DNA of 57,750 nucleotides, taken from Glaesserella sp041814905 (GTDB lineage: Bacteria; Pseudomonadota; Gammaproteobacteria; Enterobacterales; Pasteurellaceae). The notes beneath the pieces were generated by a model that saw nothing but the letters and a program-made list of their open reading frames with translations, was not told the DNA's origin and did no database searches. Every line of letters starts with the position of its first letter. Position 1 is the stretch's first letter. The translations under genes and the position numbers were made by a program. Positions 8,731 to 17,331 of this stretch are shown here, in pieces. The stretch spans positions 1 to 57,750 of the forward strand of contig NZ_JBGXYA010000017.1 of the NCBI RefSeq assembly GCF_041814905.1, read 5' to 3'.

Positions 8731-9195
8731 TTAATTTATTTTCGCTTGCGTGCTACCACAGAAATTCGCAGGGAATAAACTGGTATCCGAACCTGTACAA
8801 CTGGTTGACCAAGTAATTGTGTTATTAGCAAACTTTGGAGTCATTTCATAACCGTAACCCTCAATACTGCTTTTGCCGCTTACGCTAATTACCCCGGCAG
8901 CGACAGAGACGGATTTAAGGTATTTAGCATCATCGTTAGAGGTTTTATTTGCCTGAATGCCATTTGCACCGCCGTTACAGTTCGTTAATGCACCGGTGTT
9001 GTAGATACAAATTTCAACATCGGATTTATAGGAGGCGGAGGCTCTTAACAGCTCCGAAAGTGCTGCCTTTTGGGTGTAGTTGGTGTAGGACGGAATGGCA
9101 ATCGTTGCCAAAATAGCAATGATGGCGACCACGATCATCAATTCTATTAAGGTGAATGCCTTTTGTATCGGGCGGAATAACAAATTGTTTTTCAT
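8731..9195 (-). CDS. pilA: type IV pilin subunit (ApfA/PilA)
   Basis: This 154-residue prepilin has a 13-residue positively charged leader, then FTLIELMIVVAIIAILATIA, the conserved hydrophobic helix with Glu at mature position 5. The C-terminal half has a cysteine pair consistent with the pilin disulfide loop (CTGSDTSLFPANFC). The predicted cut is between Ala13 and Phe14, so the residue before the cut is Ala and not the usual Gly. The sequence resembles A. pleuropneumoniae ApfA in the region from SYTNYTQKAALSELL to CIYNTG and at LFPANFCG. It is the first gene of pilABCD and is preceded by a candidate CRP-S site. Confidence 0.95.
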   Translation of the reverse strand: MKNNLLFRPIQKAFTLIELMIVVAIIAILATIAIPSYTNYTQKAALSELLRASASYKSDVEICIYNTGALTNCNGGANGIQANKTSNDDAKYLKSVSVAAGVISVSGKSSIEGYGYEMTPKFANNTITWSTSCTGSDTSLFPANFCGSTQAKIN

Positions 9196-9277
9196 AATCT
9201 TTCCTTATGGTAGAGCGCGGAATTTGCGCTGCTATAAGTTTGCGTTTTTTGAGTTAAAAATCGACCGGCAAAAGTGA

Positions 9278-9301
9278 TTTTGTCGATCTGCGTCGAAAAA
9301 A
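9278..9301 (-). promoter_or_regulatory. candidate CRP-S competence operator upstream of pilA
   Basis: The site has the form TTTT-N-TCGA-N6-TCGA-AAAAA, a dyad with two TCGA cores separated by six bases and flanked by T and A runs. Pasteurellaceae competence genes carry CRP-S sites of the form TGCGA-N6-TCGCA that need Sxy with CRP. The match is imperfect at the outer positions of each half. It lies about 85 bases before the pilA start, a plausible activator distance, and pilA is a known member of this regulon. Confidence 0.45.
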
Positions 9302-9371
9302 TAAGATTGGACTGTTTATTTACACAGTATTTTTTGCTACCATTCGACTGATTTAACTTTTTGAGGTGAGT

Positions 9372-10751
9372 ATGGCTAAAGCAGCAAAAACCGCTTATGT
9401 CTGTAATGATTGCGGCGCGGAATATTCCCGTTGGATGGGGCAGTGCCGCGCTTGTCTGGCATGGAATACCATCAGTGAAGTGCGTTTGATTTCGGCAAAG
9501 CAAGAGAGTAAAGGTGATCGTTTTAGCGGTTATGCCGGCACGACAACGGGTAAAGTTCAAACGCTGGCTGAAATTGATTTGCAGGAAGTGCCGCGTTTTT
9601 CCAGCGGATTTAACGAATTAGACCGTGTATTGGGTGGCGGCATTGTACCGGGTAGCGCTATTTTAATCGGCGGCCATCCCGGTGCGGGAAAAAGTACGCT
9701 ATTGTTACAGGTCATGTGCGGGTTATCGCCTCATTTACCGACACTGTATGTAACCGGTGAAGAATCGTTACAACAGGTAGCCATGCGGGCGAACCGTTTA
9801 GGATTGCCGACCGCCCATTTAAAAATGTTGTCCGAAACTTCCGTGGAACATATTTGTAATATTGCCGATCAAGAAAAACCGAAGCTGATGGTGATCGACT
9901 CCATTCAAGTCATGCATCTTGCCGATATTCAATCTTCTCCGGGTAGTGTGGCGCAAGTACGCGAATGTGCCGCTTTTCTGACCCGCTATGCCAAAACCCG
10001 ACAAGTCGCGATCATTATGGTCGGTCATGTGACGAAAGACGGCACGTTAGCCGGACCGAAAGTATTGGAACATGCCATTGATGCTTCTTTGTTGCTTGAA
10101 GGGGAAGCGGATTCTCGCTTTCGTACGCTGCGCAGTCATAAAAACCGTTTCGGTGCCGTGAATGAGCTGGGCGTTTTTGCTATGACGGAGCAAGGCTTAC
10201 GGGAAGTGAAAAACCCATCGGCAATTTTTCTCAGTCGCAGTGACGAACAAACACCGGGTAGCTCCGTGATGGTCGTGTGGGAGGGAACCCGTCCATTACT
10301 GGTTGAAATTCAAGCGCTGGTCGACCATTCCATGTTGGCAAATCCGCGACGGGTTGCGGTAGGGTTGGAGCAAAACCGCTTATCGCTATTACTTGCCGTC
10401 TTACACCGGCACGGCGGGTTGCAAATGTCCGATCAAGACGTATTCGTCAATGTTGTCGGTGGTGTAAAAGTCACTGAAACCAGTGCGGATCTTGCCTTAT
10501 TGCTGGCATTAATTTCCAGTTTTCGTAATCGCCCGTTGCCGCAAGATTTGGTGGTATTCGGTGAAGTCGGGCTCGCCGGCGAAATCCGCCCGGTTCCGAG
10601 CGGGCAAGAGCGTATCAGTGAAGCAGCAAAACACGGTTTTAAGCGGGCAATCGTACCGTTCGGTAATATGCCGAAAAAACCGATTAAAGAGATGACTGTT
10701 TTCACGGTAAAAAAATTAAGTGATGCATTGGATATCCTTAGCGGATTATAA
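9372..10751 (+). CDS. radA: DNA repair protein RadA
   Basis: This 459-residue RecA-like branch-migration helicase helps finish recombination and repair. Visible features are an N-terminal zinc finger (CNDC ... CRAC, about residues 11-28), Walker A GGHPGAGKSTLL near residue 100, the RadA-specific KNRFG motif near 255, and a C-terminal Lon-protease-like domain. ATG 9372 was chosen because it has GAGG five bases upstream; a GTG two codons earlier overlaps that site. It diverges from pilA and is followed by a perfect USS hairpin terminator. Confidence 0.96.
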   Translation: MAKAAKTAYVCNDCGAEYSRWMGQCRACLAWNTISEVRLISAKQESKGDRFSGYAGTTTGKVQTLAEIDLQEVPRFSSGFNELDRVLGGGIVPGSAILIGGHPGAGKSTLLLQVMCGLSPHLPTLYVTGEESLQQVAMRANRLGLPTAHLKMLSETSVEHICNIADQEKPKLMVIDSIQVMHLADIQSSPGSVAQVRECAAFLTRYAKTRQVAIIMVGHVTKDGTLAGPKVLEHAIDASLLLEGEADSRFRTLRSHKNRFGAVNELGVFAMTEQGLREVKNPSAIFLSRSDEQTPGSSVMVVWEGTRPLLVEIQALVDHSMLANPRRVAVGLEQNRLSLLLAVLHRHGGLQMSDQDVFVNVVGGVKVTETSADLALLLALISSFRNRPLPQDLVVFGEVGLAGEIRPVPSGQERISEAAKHGFKRAIVPFGNMPKKPIKEMTVFTVKKLSDALDILSGL

Positions 10752-10798
10752 CGACAGCTCAATTTTGCCCTACCAATCGTTTTTGTAAATTTCTTATC

Positions 10799-10837
10799 AA
10801 AACGGACCGCTTGTAACCCTAACAAGCGGTCCGTTTT
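10799..10837 (+). terminator. radA terminator built from a USS inverted pair
   Basis: AAAACGGACCGCTTGT and ACAAGCGGTCCGTTTT are exact complements: a 16-bp stem with a 7-base loop, ending in TTTT. It contains two head-to-head uptake signals. Confidence 0.85.
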
Positions 10838-10923
10838 ATATGGAAATTTGCAATATATCGCGTAATCAGTGAAATGTTTGATTAAATCTGACTGTTTGTT
10901 CAACTTTTTGATGTAATTGATAT

Positions 10924-10952
10924 TTGTACATTTTGTGCAAAATAGCTATAAA
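10924..10952 (+). promoter_or_regulatory. sigma-70 type promoter for the hlyB-hlyD-RTX locus
   Basis: TTGTAC (10924-10929) and TATAAA (10947-10952) are separated by exactly 17 bases. The spacer contains ATTTTG-TG-CAAAAT (10930-10943), a short dyad that could be an operator. It lies about 90 bases ahead of the hlyB start in an AT-rich intergenic stretch of 288 bases. No other convincing feature was found in that stretch apart from the radA terminator. Confidence 0.5.
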
Positions 10953-11039
10953 ATGATTTTTTATGTATAAAAATGAAAATAAAGTGAATATAATTATATT
11001 AATGTAAATTAAATGTGCAAATTTTTTATCAGATTATCT

Positions 11040-13160
11040 ATGAACAATAACCAACCTAAAGATTTGGCTCTCGCAGCATTAGTGTTGCTAGCCAATTTTC
11101 ACCGGATTTCAATTAACCCGACTCAAATCAAACACCAATTCGATACAGTCGGAGCAGGGCTTTCACAAACAAATTGGCTGCTTGCTGCGAAATCTCTCGG
11201 CTTAAAAGCAAGGGTGCTGAAAAAATCATCGGAACGTCTATCGTTTATGCATTTGCCCTTATTAGTTTGGCGAAATGATGGACAGCATTTTGTTTTAGCG
11301 CGAATAGATGCGGACAAAAAACGTTATCTTATTTACGATTTAACGACGGATTCACCGACGGTGCTTACTGAGATGGAATTCGACGAACGTTATCAAGGAG
11401 AGGTTATTGCCTTGACATCAAGAGCCTCAGTGTTGGGTAAATTAGCAAAGTTTGATTTTACGTGGTTCATTCCGGCGATTGTGAAATATCGTAGAATTTT
11501 GAGTGAAGTCATTATTGTATCTATTGTTTTACAAATTTTTGCGCTGATTACTCCGCTTTTCTTTCAGGTAGTGATGGATAAGGTGCTGGTACATCAAGGA
11601 TTTAGTACTCTCAATGTTATAGCCGTTGCACTTGGTGTAGTGATAATTTTCGAAGTTGTTTTAGGCGGAGTGCGCACTTATGTGTTTGCACATACAACTA
11701 GTCGTATTGATGTTGAACTTGGAGCAAAACTTTTTCGTCATTTACTTTCTCTTCCTATCTCTTATTTTGAAAACCGTCGCGTCGGTGATACGGTCGCTCG
11801 TGTACGCGAACTAGAGCAAATTCGTAATTTCTTAACAGGGCAAGCACTTACTTCCGTTCTGGATTTATTGTTCTCATTTATTTTCCTGACTGTGATGTGG
11901 TATTACAGTGTATGGTTAACATTGGTTGTGATTATTTCGTTACCATGCTATGCGATATGGTCTGCAACTATTAGCCCGATTTTACGTCGTCGTTTAGATG
12001 AGAAATTTGCACGTAATGCAGATAACCAGTCATTTTTAGTGGAATCAGTTAGTGCAATGAATATGATTAAGTCAATGGCGGTCAGTCCGCAGATGATTGA
12101 TCATTGGGATAAACAATTGGCGGGTTATGTTAAAGCAGGATTTAAGGTGACTAAACTTGCAACTATCGGACAACAAGGGGTACAACTCATTCAAAAACTG
12201 GTGATGGTCATTAACCTTTGGATAGGAGCGCATTTGGTTATTCGTGGAGAGATGACGGTAGGGCAGCTTATTGCATTTAATATGCTAGCCGGACAAGTCG
12301 CTGCACCTGTTATCCGCTTAGCACAATTATGGCAGGATTTTCAACAAGTCGGCATTTCTGTTAGTCGTTTAGGAGATATTCTAAATACACCAACCGAAAA
12401 TCCCCAAAGCCGTTTATCTTCGCAGGATATTCGCGGGGAAATTCAATTTAATGAAGTCTTTTTTCGCTATCGCCCGGATGGTAACGAAATTCTTAATAAC
12501 CTTTCGTTAACGATTAATGAGGGGGAAGTAGTCGGAATTGTAGGACGATCAGGATCGGGCAAAAGTACTTTAACCAAATTAATTCAGAGACTTTACATTC
12601 CTACACGCGGGAGGGTATTTATTGATGGTACTGATATTGCTTTGGTTGATCCGTCATGGTTACGCCGACAAATCGGTATTGTATTACAAGACAATATTCT
12701 GCTTAACCGTTCAATTCGAGACAATATTGCTTTAATTGAACCTGCAATACCAATGGAAAAAGTGATTTATGCGGCAAAACTTGCCGGGGCGCACGATTTT
12801 ATTACCGATTTGCCCGAAGGCTATGACAGCATTGTCGGTGAACACGGAGCCAGTTTATCGGGGGGACAACGTCAGAGGATTGCCATTGCTCGAGCATTAA
12901 TCACTAATCCGCGTATTTTAATTTTTGATGAAGCGACTAGTGCGTTGGATTATGAATCGGAACGTATCATTATGAAAAATATGCAACATATTTGCCAAGG
13001 CAGAACAGTGATTATTATTGCACATCGTCTTTCCACTGTACGACAAGCGAACAGAATTTTAGTGATGGATAAGGGAAAATTGGTCGAACAAGGTAATCAT
13101 AGGCAGTTACTTGAACAGAAAGGGCTGTATTACTATTTGCATCAACTGCAATCCGATTAA
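11040..13160 (+). CDS. hlyB: RTX type I secretion ABC exporter, HlyB family
   Basis: This 706-residue inner-membrane ABC exporter is of the length of E. coli HlyB (707) and closely similar throughout, e.g. TSRIDVELGAKLFRHLL. Residues 1-125 are a C39-peptidase-like domain without the catalytic cysteine, as in HlyB. The membrane domain spans about 150-440. The nucleotide-binding domain has Walker A GIVGRSGSGKSTL, signature LSGGQRQRIAIARAL and Walker B ILIFDEATSALD. Start 11040 matches the family N-terminus; the frame is open to 11013. It should export the RTX protein encoded downstream together with HlyD and a TolC from elsewhere. Confidence 0.94.
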   Translation: MNNNQPKDLALAALVLLANFHRISINPTQIKHQFDTVGAGLSQTNWLLAAKSLGLKARVLKKSSERLSFMHLPLLVWRNDGQHFVLARIDADKKRYLIYDLTTDSPTVLTEMEFDERYQGEVIALTSRASVLGKLAKFDFTWFIPAIVKYRRILSEVIIVSIVLQIFALITPLFFQVVMDKVLVHQGFSTLNVIAVALGVVIIFEVVLGGVRTYVFAHTTSRIDVELGAKLFRHLLSLPISYFENRRVGDTVARVRELEQIRNFLTGQALTSVLDLLFSFIFLTVMWYYSVWLTLVVIISLPCYAIWSATISPILRRRLDEKFARNADNQSFLVESVSAMNMIKSMAVSPQMIDHWDKQLAGYVKAGFKVTKLATIGQQGVQLIQKLVMVINLWIGAHLVIRGEMTVGQLIAFNMLAGQVAAPVIRLAQLWQDFQQVGISVSRLGDILNTPTENPQSRLSSQDIRGEIQFNEVFFRYRPDGNEILNNLSLTINEGEVVGIVGRSGSGKSTLTKLIQRLYIPTRGRVFIDGTDIALVDPSWLRRQIGIVLQDNILLNRSIRDNIALIEPAIPMEKVIYAAKLAGAHDFITDLPEGYDSIVGEHGASLSGGQRQRIAIARALITNPRILIFDEATSALDYESERIIMKNMQHICQGRTVIIIAHRLSTVRQANRILVMDKGKLVEQGNHRQLLEQKGLYYYLHQLQSD

Positions 13161-13191
13161 TCCGGTTGAAAAGAATAATAAGGAAAAGTAT

Positions 13192-14631
13192 ATGAGTCTT
13201 TGGTTGGAAGGTCTTTGTGAGTTAATAAAACGTTATCTAACGATTTTCAGCGAAACGTGGAAAATAAGACGGCAGTTTGATTCACCATTACGACAAGAGG
13301 ATGAAAATGCCTTTTTACCTGCGCATTTAGAGCTGATTGAAAGTCCGATTTCGGCATTGCCAAAATGGATAGGGAGATTAATATTCGTCTTTTTGTTGAT
13401 TGCCGTAGTATGGGCATATTTAGGTAAGGTTGATATTGTTGCGGTAGCGCCGGGAAAAATTATGCCGAGCGGGCGTAGTAAAACGATTCAACCGATAGAA
13501 ACGGCAATGGTAAAACAAGTTTATGTGCGTAACGGACAAGAAGTCAAAAAGGATCAACTCCTAATGGAACTGGTTGCAATGGGAGCGGATGCTGATCACT
13601 CTAAATCGGAAGAGGCATTAAATGCGGCAATATTATCCAAGTATAGGCAAAAAGCGTTGCTAAATGCGATGGATAACAATGTAGAGCCAACATTTGTACA
13701 AGAGGTATTGAACCAATCAGAGCTTGTGTTACCTGTAGAAATACTTCAACAAGAGCAAGCATTAATTCGTAGCCAGTATACAACATGGTCGGCACAAAAA
13801 GAACGATTAAATGCAAGCATTAAACAGCGTGAAGCAGAAATTAAAACGACTGAAATCGAAGTTAATAAATTACGAGCGATGCAGAAATATGAGGTGGAAC
13901 GACGTAACGATTTCAAAAGTTTGTATAAAACGGGAGGTGTTTCCAAACATGAATATTTCGTGCAGGAAAATAAGTTGATAGAACTTACGAATGAATTACA
14001 TATACAACGTAGTAAATTAGATGAATTATCTGCCAGTTTGAATCAAGCCAAGCAGGAATACCGCTATTTTATCGAATCTTTTCGTCGGGATGTTTTAGAA
14101 GAACTACGTAAAGCCAATGAAAGTATCAGTCAATTGAGCCTGGAAGTCGAGAAATCAAAACAACGCCGACAGTTTACTGAAATTCGTTCACCGGTAGACG
14201 GCTCGGTTCAACAGTTGCAAACCTATACAATCGGTGGTGTGGTGACAACTGCCCAACCATTAATGGTTATTGTACCGAAGGACGACCAGTTAGAAATTGA
14301 TGCGATGATTTCAAATAAAGATATCGGTTTTATTCAGGTTGGACAGGACGTAGTCATCAAAGTAGAAGCATTTCCTTATACTCGATATGGCTATATTACC
14401 GGTAAGATAAAACATATCAGTTTTGATGCAATTAATGATGAAGAACTGGGGCTGGTTTTTTCCACTACCATTTTAATGGATAAAAATTATTTAAATATTG
14501 ATGGCAAAGAAATTCACTTAATGGCGGGAATGACGGTATCGGCAGAAATAAAAACAGGAAAACGTAGTGTAATGGATTATTTATTAAGTCCGTTAAAAAC
14601 AACTGTTGATGAAAGTATGCGGGAGAGGTAA
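13192..14631 (+). CDS. hlyD: RTX type I secretion membrane-fusion protein, HlyD family
   Basis: This 479-residue periplasmic adaptor has the length of E. coli HlyD (478). It has a cytoplasmic N-terminus, one membrane helix near residues 60-80 (IFVFLLIAVVWAYLG), a biotinyl-lipoyl-like half domain beginning VDIVAVAPGKI, a long coiled coil at about 150-340, and the closing half starting FTEIRSPVDGSVQQL. ATG 13192 has AAGGAAA upstream and lies 31 bases after hlyB, so both are one transcript. A USS follows immediately at 14633. Confidence 0.94.
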   Translation: MSLWLEGLCELIKRYLTIFSETWKIRRQFDSPLRQEDENAFLPAHLELIESPISALPKWIGRLIFVFLLIAVVWAYLGKVDIVAVAPGKIMPSGRSKTIQPIETAMVKQVYVRNGQEVKKDQLLMELVAMGADADHSKSEEALNAAILSKYRQKALLNAMDNNVEPTFVQEVLNQSELVLPVEILQQEQALIRSQYTTWSAQKERLNASIKQREAEIKTTEIEVNKLRAMQKYEVERRNDFKSLYKTGGVSKHEYFVQENKLIELTNELHIQRSKLDELSASLNQAKQEYRYFIESFRRDVLEELRKANESISQLSLEVEKSKQRRQFTEIRSPVDGSVQQLQTYTIGGVVTTAQPLMVIVPKDDQLEIDAMISNKDIGFIQVGQDVVIKVEAFPYTRYGYITGKIKHISFDAINDEELGLVFSTTILMDKNYLNIDGKEIHLMAGMTVSAEIKTGKRSVMDYLLSPLKTTVDESMRER

Positions 14632-14707
14632 TACAAGCGGTTTGTTTTAGCAGACAATTTGCAAAATTTTTGTCCGTTATTTAAAAACTGTGAAATACAT
14701 CATGGTT

Positions 14708-14731
14708 TTTAGCAATTTAGCAATTTAGCAA
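14708..14731 (+). repeat. three tandem copies of TTTAGCAA
   Basis: Three exact, contiguous copies of an 8-base unit lie in the non-coding gap between hlyD and the first accessory gene, 56 bases ahead of its start codon. The rest of this 155-base gap holds one USS (14633-14641) and GATCACCTCCTT (14740-14751), identical to the 3-prime tail of 16S rRNA. Confidence 0.8.
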
Positions 14732-14786
14732 GATAAGATGATCACCTCCTTGAAAGGCTTAAGATGAAATCAACTTGAGGAACCAA

Positions 14787-15536
14787 ATGAAAAACATATT
14801 CCGAAAAAAGCGTTATTATTTTATCAGCTTGTTTATGTTGTTGTTCGGCATTGTTTATTACTGCTTGGATGATTATATCAGTTTGGTGCGCGCCGGTTAT
14901 TGCCCGAAAACCCGAACCATTTTGACAAAAGAAGAACTTTATCGCAATGCTATGCGGGATTATCTCCAAGTCATGATAGAAATAAAACAGGAGTTGGCAG
15001 AAGAGTTTGAATCTAACCGAGAATTCCCTTATTACAATATTTGGCTGGGTAAACCAATAAACGGTTATGAGTTAAAAAATATGATAAAACCTATTTTAGG
15101 ATCAAGTGTTTTATATTCTGAAAAGTTCTACAATAAATATCAAATTGAAATAAGAGCTTTAAATGATGTTGGTGAGATTAAAGACAGTGAGTTATTTCCG
15201 AAAAATAATGCATTGAATATTTATGATAATGCAAATATGAATTTTATTTATGCTTATGATTGTTGTACCGTTTATACGCGAGAGGAAGCTATTGAACGAG
15301 TTGCTTTTTTGGAAAGAGAGATTGATAAATATAAAAATTTTCTTAAACATGAAAAGGATTTTTTTGGAATAAAAAGGACGCCAACGGCATTCCGTTATTT
15401 AAATGTGAACGCTATGTTTACAGGGTTTGATGATGAGGTTATTGAAAATAATGCATTTAATATTCTCAGCTATTTTATACCGATTAATACTTGTGGCAAT
15501 ATTACAATAAATATGAGAAGTAATAATGATAAATAA
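14787..15536 (+). CDS. membrane-anchored accessory protein of the RTX locus, copy 1
   Basis: The function is not recognised. The 249-residue product has a basic N-terminus (MKNIFRKKRYY), one membrane helix at about residues 11-27, and a soluble remainder that should face the periplasm. It carries GYC followed by TKEEL near residue 45, DCC followed by YTREEA near 160, and TCGN near the C-terminus. It is a paralogue of the gene at 16585: residues 1-70 and about 140-249 are close to identical, while about 70-135 differ. ATG 14787 has TTGAGGA upstream. It is followed 11 bases later by a truncated copy of the RTX gene start. In the related FrpC and ApxIVA systems a small upstream gene also accompanies the toxin, so a partner, chaperone or immunity role is possible but unproven. 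Confidence 0.8.
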   Translation: MKNIFRKKRYYFISLFMLLFGIVYYCLDDYISLVRAGYCPKTRTILTKEELYRNAMRDYLQVMIEIKQELAEEFESNREFPYYNIWLGKPINGYELKNMIKPILGSSVLYSEKFYNKYQIEIRALNDVGEIKDSELFPKNNALNIYDNANMNFIYAYDCCTVYTREEAIERVAFLEREIDKYKNFLKHEKDFFGIKRTPTAFRYLNVNAMFTGFDDEVIENNAFNILSYFIPINTCGNITINMRSNNDK

Positions 15537-15547
15537 TAGGGGGATTT

Positions 15548-15598
15548 ATGACTACACTTGCTCAAAATACAATGATGCCGAGTGCTTTTGAAAATTAA
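15548..15598 (+). pseudogene. relic of an RTX gene start (16 codons)
   Basis: The reading MTTLAQNTMMPSAFEN ends in TAA and matches the first 15 residues of the intact RTX protein at 17332 (MTTLTQNTTMPSAFE). The upstream sequence is also shared: GGGGGATTTATGACTAC here and GGAGGATTTATGACTAC there. The spacing after the accessory gene is 11 bases here and 12 bases at the intact copy. This is best read as the leftover 5-prime end of a second toxin gene whose body was lost. It might still be translated as a 16-residue peptide. Confidence 0.8.
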
Positions 15599-15642
15599 AT
15601 AAAATGTCTTTTTGATTGGGTTTTTAATTGGCAGGAGGGAAT

Positions 15643-16542
15643 ATGAAAAAAGTTATAGTGTCAATATTGTTTATTTTTGTGGCTATTATCAGTTGGGGAT
15701 ATTATGAGTATCGTGTTGATCTCGAAAAATATCAATATTGGTATGAGATACTAGATAAAAATAAAAAGCCGGATAATATTTCATATCAAGAATATATAGA
15801 TAAGAATAGAGAAGGATTTTGTTGGCGGGATAATACTTACTATACCAAAGAAGAATTAAAAGAAAAAGCGATGGTTAGTTTGATTGAAAAAGAACTGGAA
15901 ATTGTCGAGTTATTTAACCAAGATAAAGCTATTAATGCGGTGCAAGAGGAAGTCTTAGCCGAAACAGCTCGTTATTGTAAGCGTAAGTATTGTGGTGTTT
16001 GGTATTCTCCAATAAAATTTCCTGAAAAAGAGATAAAAAATATTTTATATGAAGATAGAGTTTATTTAAAGGAATTTCCTTCCCCCAAAATTACCGAATC
16101 ATTTCATCCAATAAAAATAGAAAAAGCGGAAGATTTAAAAAAATATTTTAGGCAATATGGAAGTGAACATTATGTTGTATTTATTGTTAAGTATATTTCT
16201 CATGAGCTGTTTAATTCGGATTACAGCGATGTAATTGATGAAAATGAGTTTGAAAGTAATGATAGAAAAAATAATATTCTGATTAAAAGAGTAGATTATT
16301 TACCTGAACATATAGGAGGCATGCCTAAAGGTGCCAATTATAAAATTCATGGCATCGGTTATCGACTGTTAAAAACCAAATATTTAGAATATTATCCGAG
16401 TAATAGAGAAAATGAACCCTTAAGTTTATACGAAAACAGTAGAACATATTTGTTAAGTAATTGTGGAGATGTGTTATATAGCCCTTTTTATGTTTATGAT
16501 TGGAGAAAGAGTAAAAGATGGAAAATAACTATACCCAACTAA
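15643..16542 (+). CDS. membrane-anchored accessory protein of the RTX locus, divergent member
   Basis: The function is not recognised. The 299-residue product begins MKKVIVSILFIFVAIISWGY, a signal anchor, with the rest probably periplasmic. Although overall sequence is different, it shares the arrangement of the two paralogues on either side: GFC followed by YTKEEL and AM near residue 50, a central cysteine pair (CKRKYC), and NCGD close to the C-terminus. ATG 15643 has AGGAGGG six bases upstream; the frame is open from TTG 15628. Base composition is strongly AT-rich, more so than the flanking housekeeping genes. It follows the RTX relic and precedes accessory copy 2. Confidence 0.75.
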   Translation: MKKVIVSILFIFVAIISWGYYEYRVDLEKYQYWYEILDKNKKPDNISYQEYIDKNREGFCWRDNTYYTKEELKEKAMVSLIEKELEIVELFNQDKAINAVQEEVLAETARYCKRKYCGVWYSPIKFPEKEIKNILYEDRVYLKEFPSPKITESFHPIKIEKAEDLKKYFRQYGSEHYVVFIVKYISHELFNSDYSDVIDENEFESNDRKNNILIKRVDYLPEHIGGMPKGANYKIHGIGYRLLKTKYLEYYPSNRENEPLSLYENSRTYLLSNCGDVLYSPFYVYDWRKSKRWKITIPN

Positions 16543-16584
16543 AAATTTATCCGTTATTAAATACTAATCGGAGAAAATAACCAA

Positions 16585-17319
16585 ATGAAAAACATATTCC
16601 GAAAAAAACGTTATTATTTTATTAGCTTATTTATGCTGTTATTCGGCGTTGTTTATTACTGCTTGGATGACTATGTCAGTTTGGTACGCGCCGGTTATTG
16701 CCCGAAAACCCGAACCATTCTGACAAAAGAAGAACTCTATCGCAATGCCATGCGGGATTATCTCCAAGTTATGATAGACGTGAAGAATGAGTTGGCAGAG
16801 AAGAATGAATTTTACAAAAGCCTCCCCTATCTCAATAGTTTTCTAGGTGAGCCGGTAAATGGAGATAAATTAAAGAATATGTTTTTAGGAATCGGTATTG
16901 ATGATGCTGATAAATTTTATAAAAAATATAAAGATAAAATTAAGGTTTTCGAGGATGTCGATAGTATTTTAGATAATGAGTTATTTCCTAAAAATAATTC
17001 ATTTAATATTTACGATAATGTAATTATGAATTTTATTTATGCTTATGATTGTTGTACCGTTTATACGCGAGAAGAAGCTCTTGAACGAGTTGCTTTTTTG
17101 GAAAAAGGAATGGAAATGTATAAAGATGCACTTAAAACGGATTCTTTTAAAATAAAAAGGACGCCAACGGCATTCCGTTATTTAAATGTGAATTTTATGT
17201 TTACGGGGTTTGATGATGAAGTTATTGAAAATAATGCATTCGATATTCTTAGTTATTTTATACCGATTAACACCTGTGGCAATATTACGGTAAATATAAG
17301 ATACAATGAAGATAAATAA
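16585..17319 (+). CDS. membrane-anchored accessory protein of the RTX locus, copy 2
   Basis: This 244-residue paralogue of the gene at 14787 has the same basic N-terminus, membrane helix and cysteine landmarks (GYC-TKEEL, DCC-YTREEA, TCGN). The two copies share CCAAATGAAAAACATATTCC around the start codon and about 200 near-identical bases, then diverge, then converge again from ELFPKNN to the end. Its stop codon lies 12 bases ahead of the RTX start, so the pair is almost certainly co-translated. Function unknown; a dedicated partner of the RTX protein is the most natural inference. Confidence 0.8.
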   Translation: MKNIFRKKRYYFISLFMLLFGVVYYCLDDYVSLVRAGYCPKTRTILTKEELYRNAMRDYLQVMIDVKNELAEKNEFYKSLPYLNSFLGEPVNGDKLKNMFLGIGIDDADKFYKKYKDKIKVFEDVDSILDNELFPKNNSFNIYDNVIMNFIYAYDCCTVYTREEALERVAFLEKGMEMYKDALKTDSFKIKRTPTAFRYLNVNFMFTGFDDEVIENNAFDILSYFIPINTCGNITVNIRYNEDK

Positions 17320-17331
17320 TGAGGAGGATTT

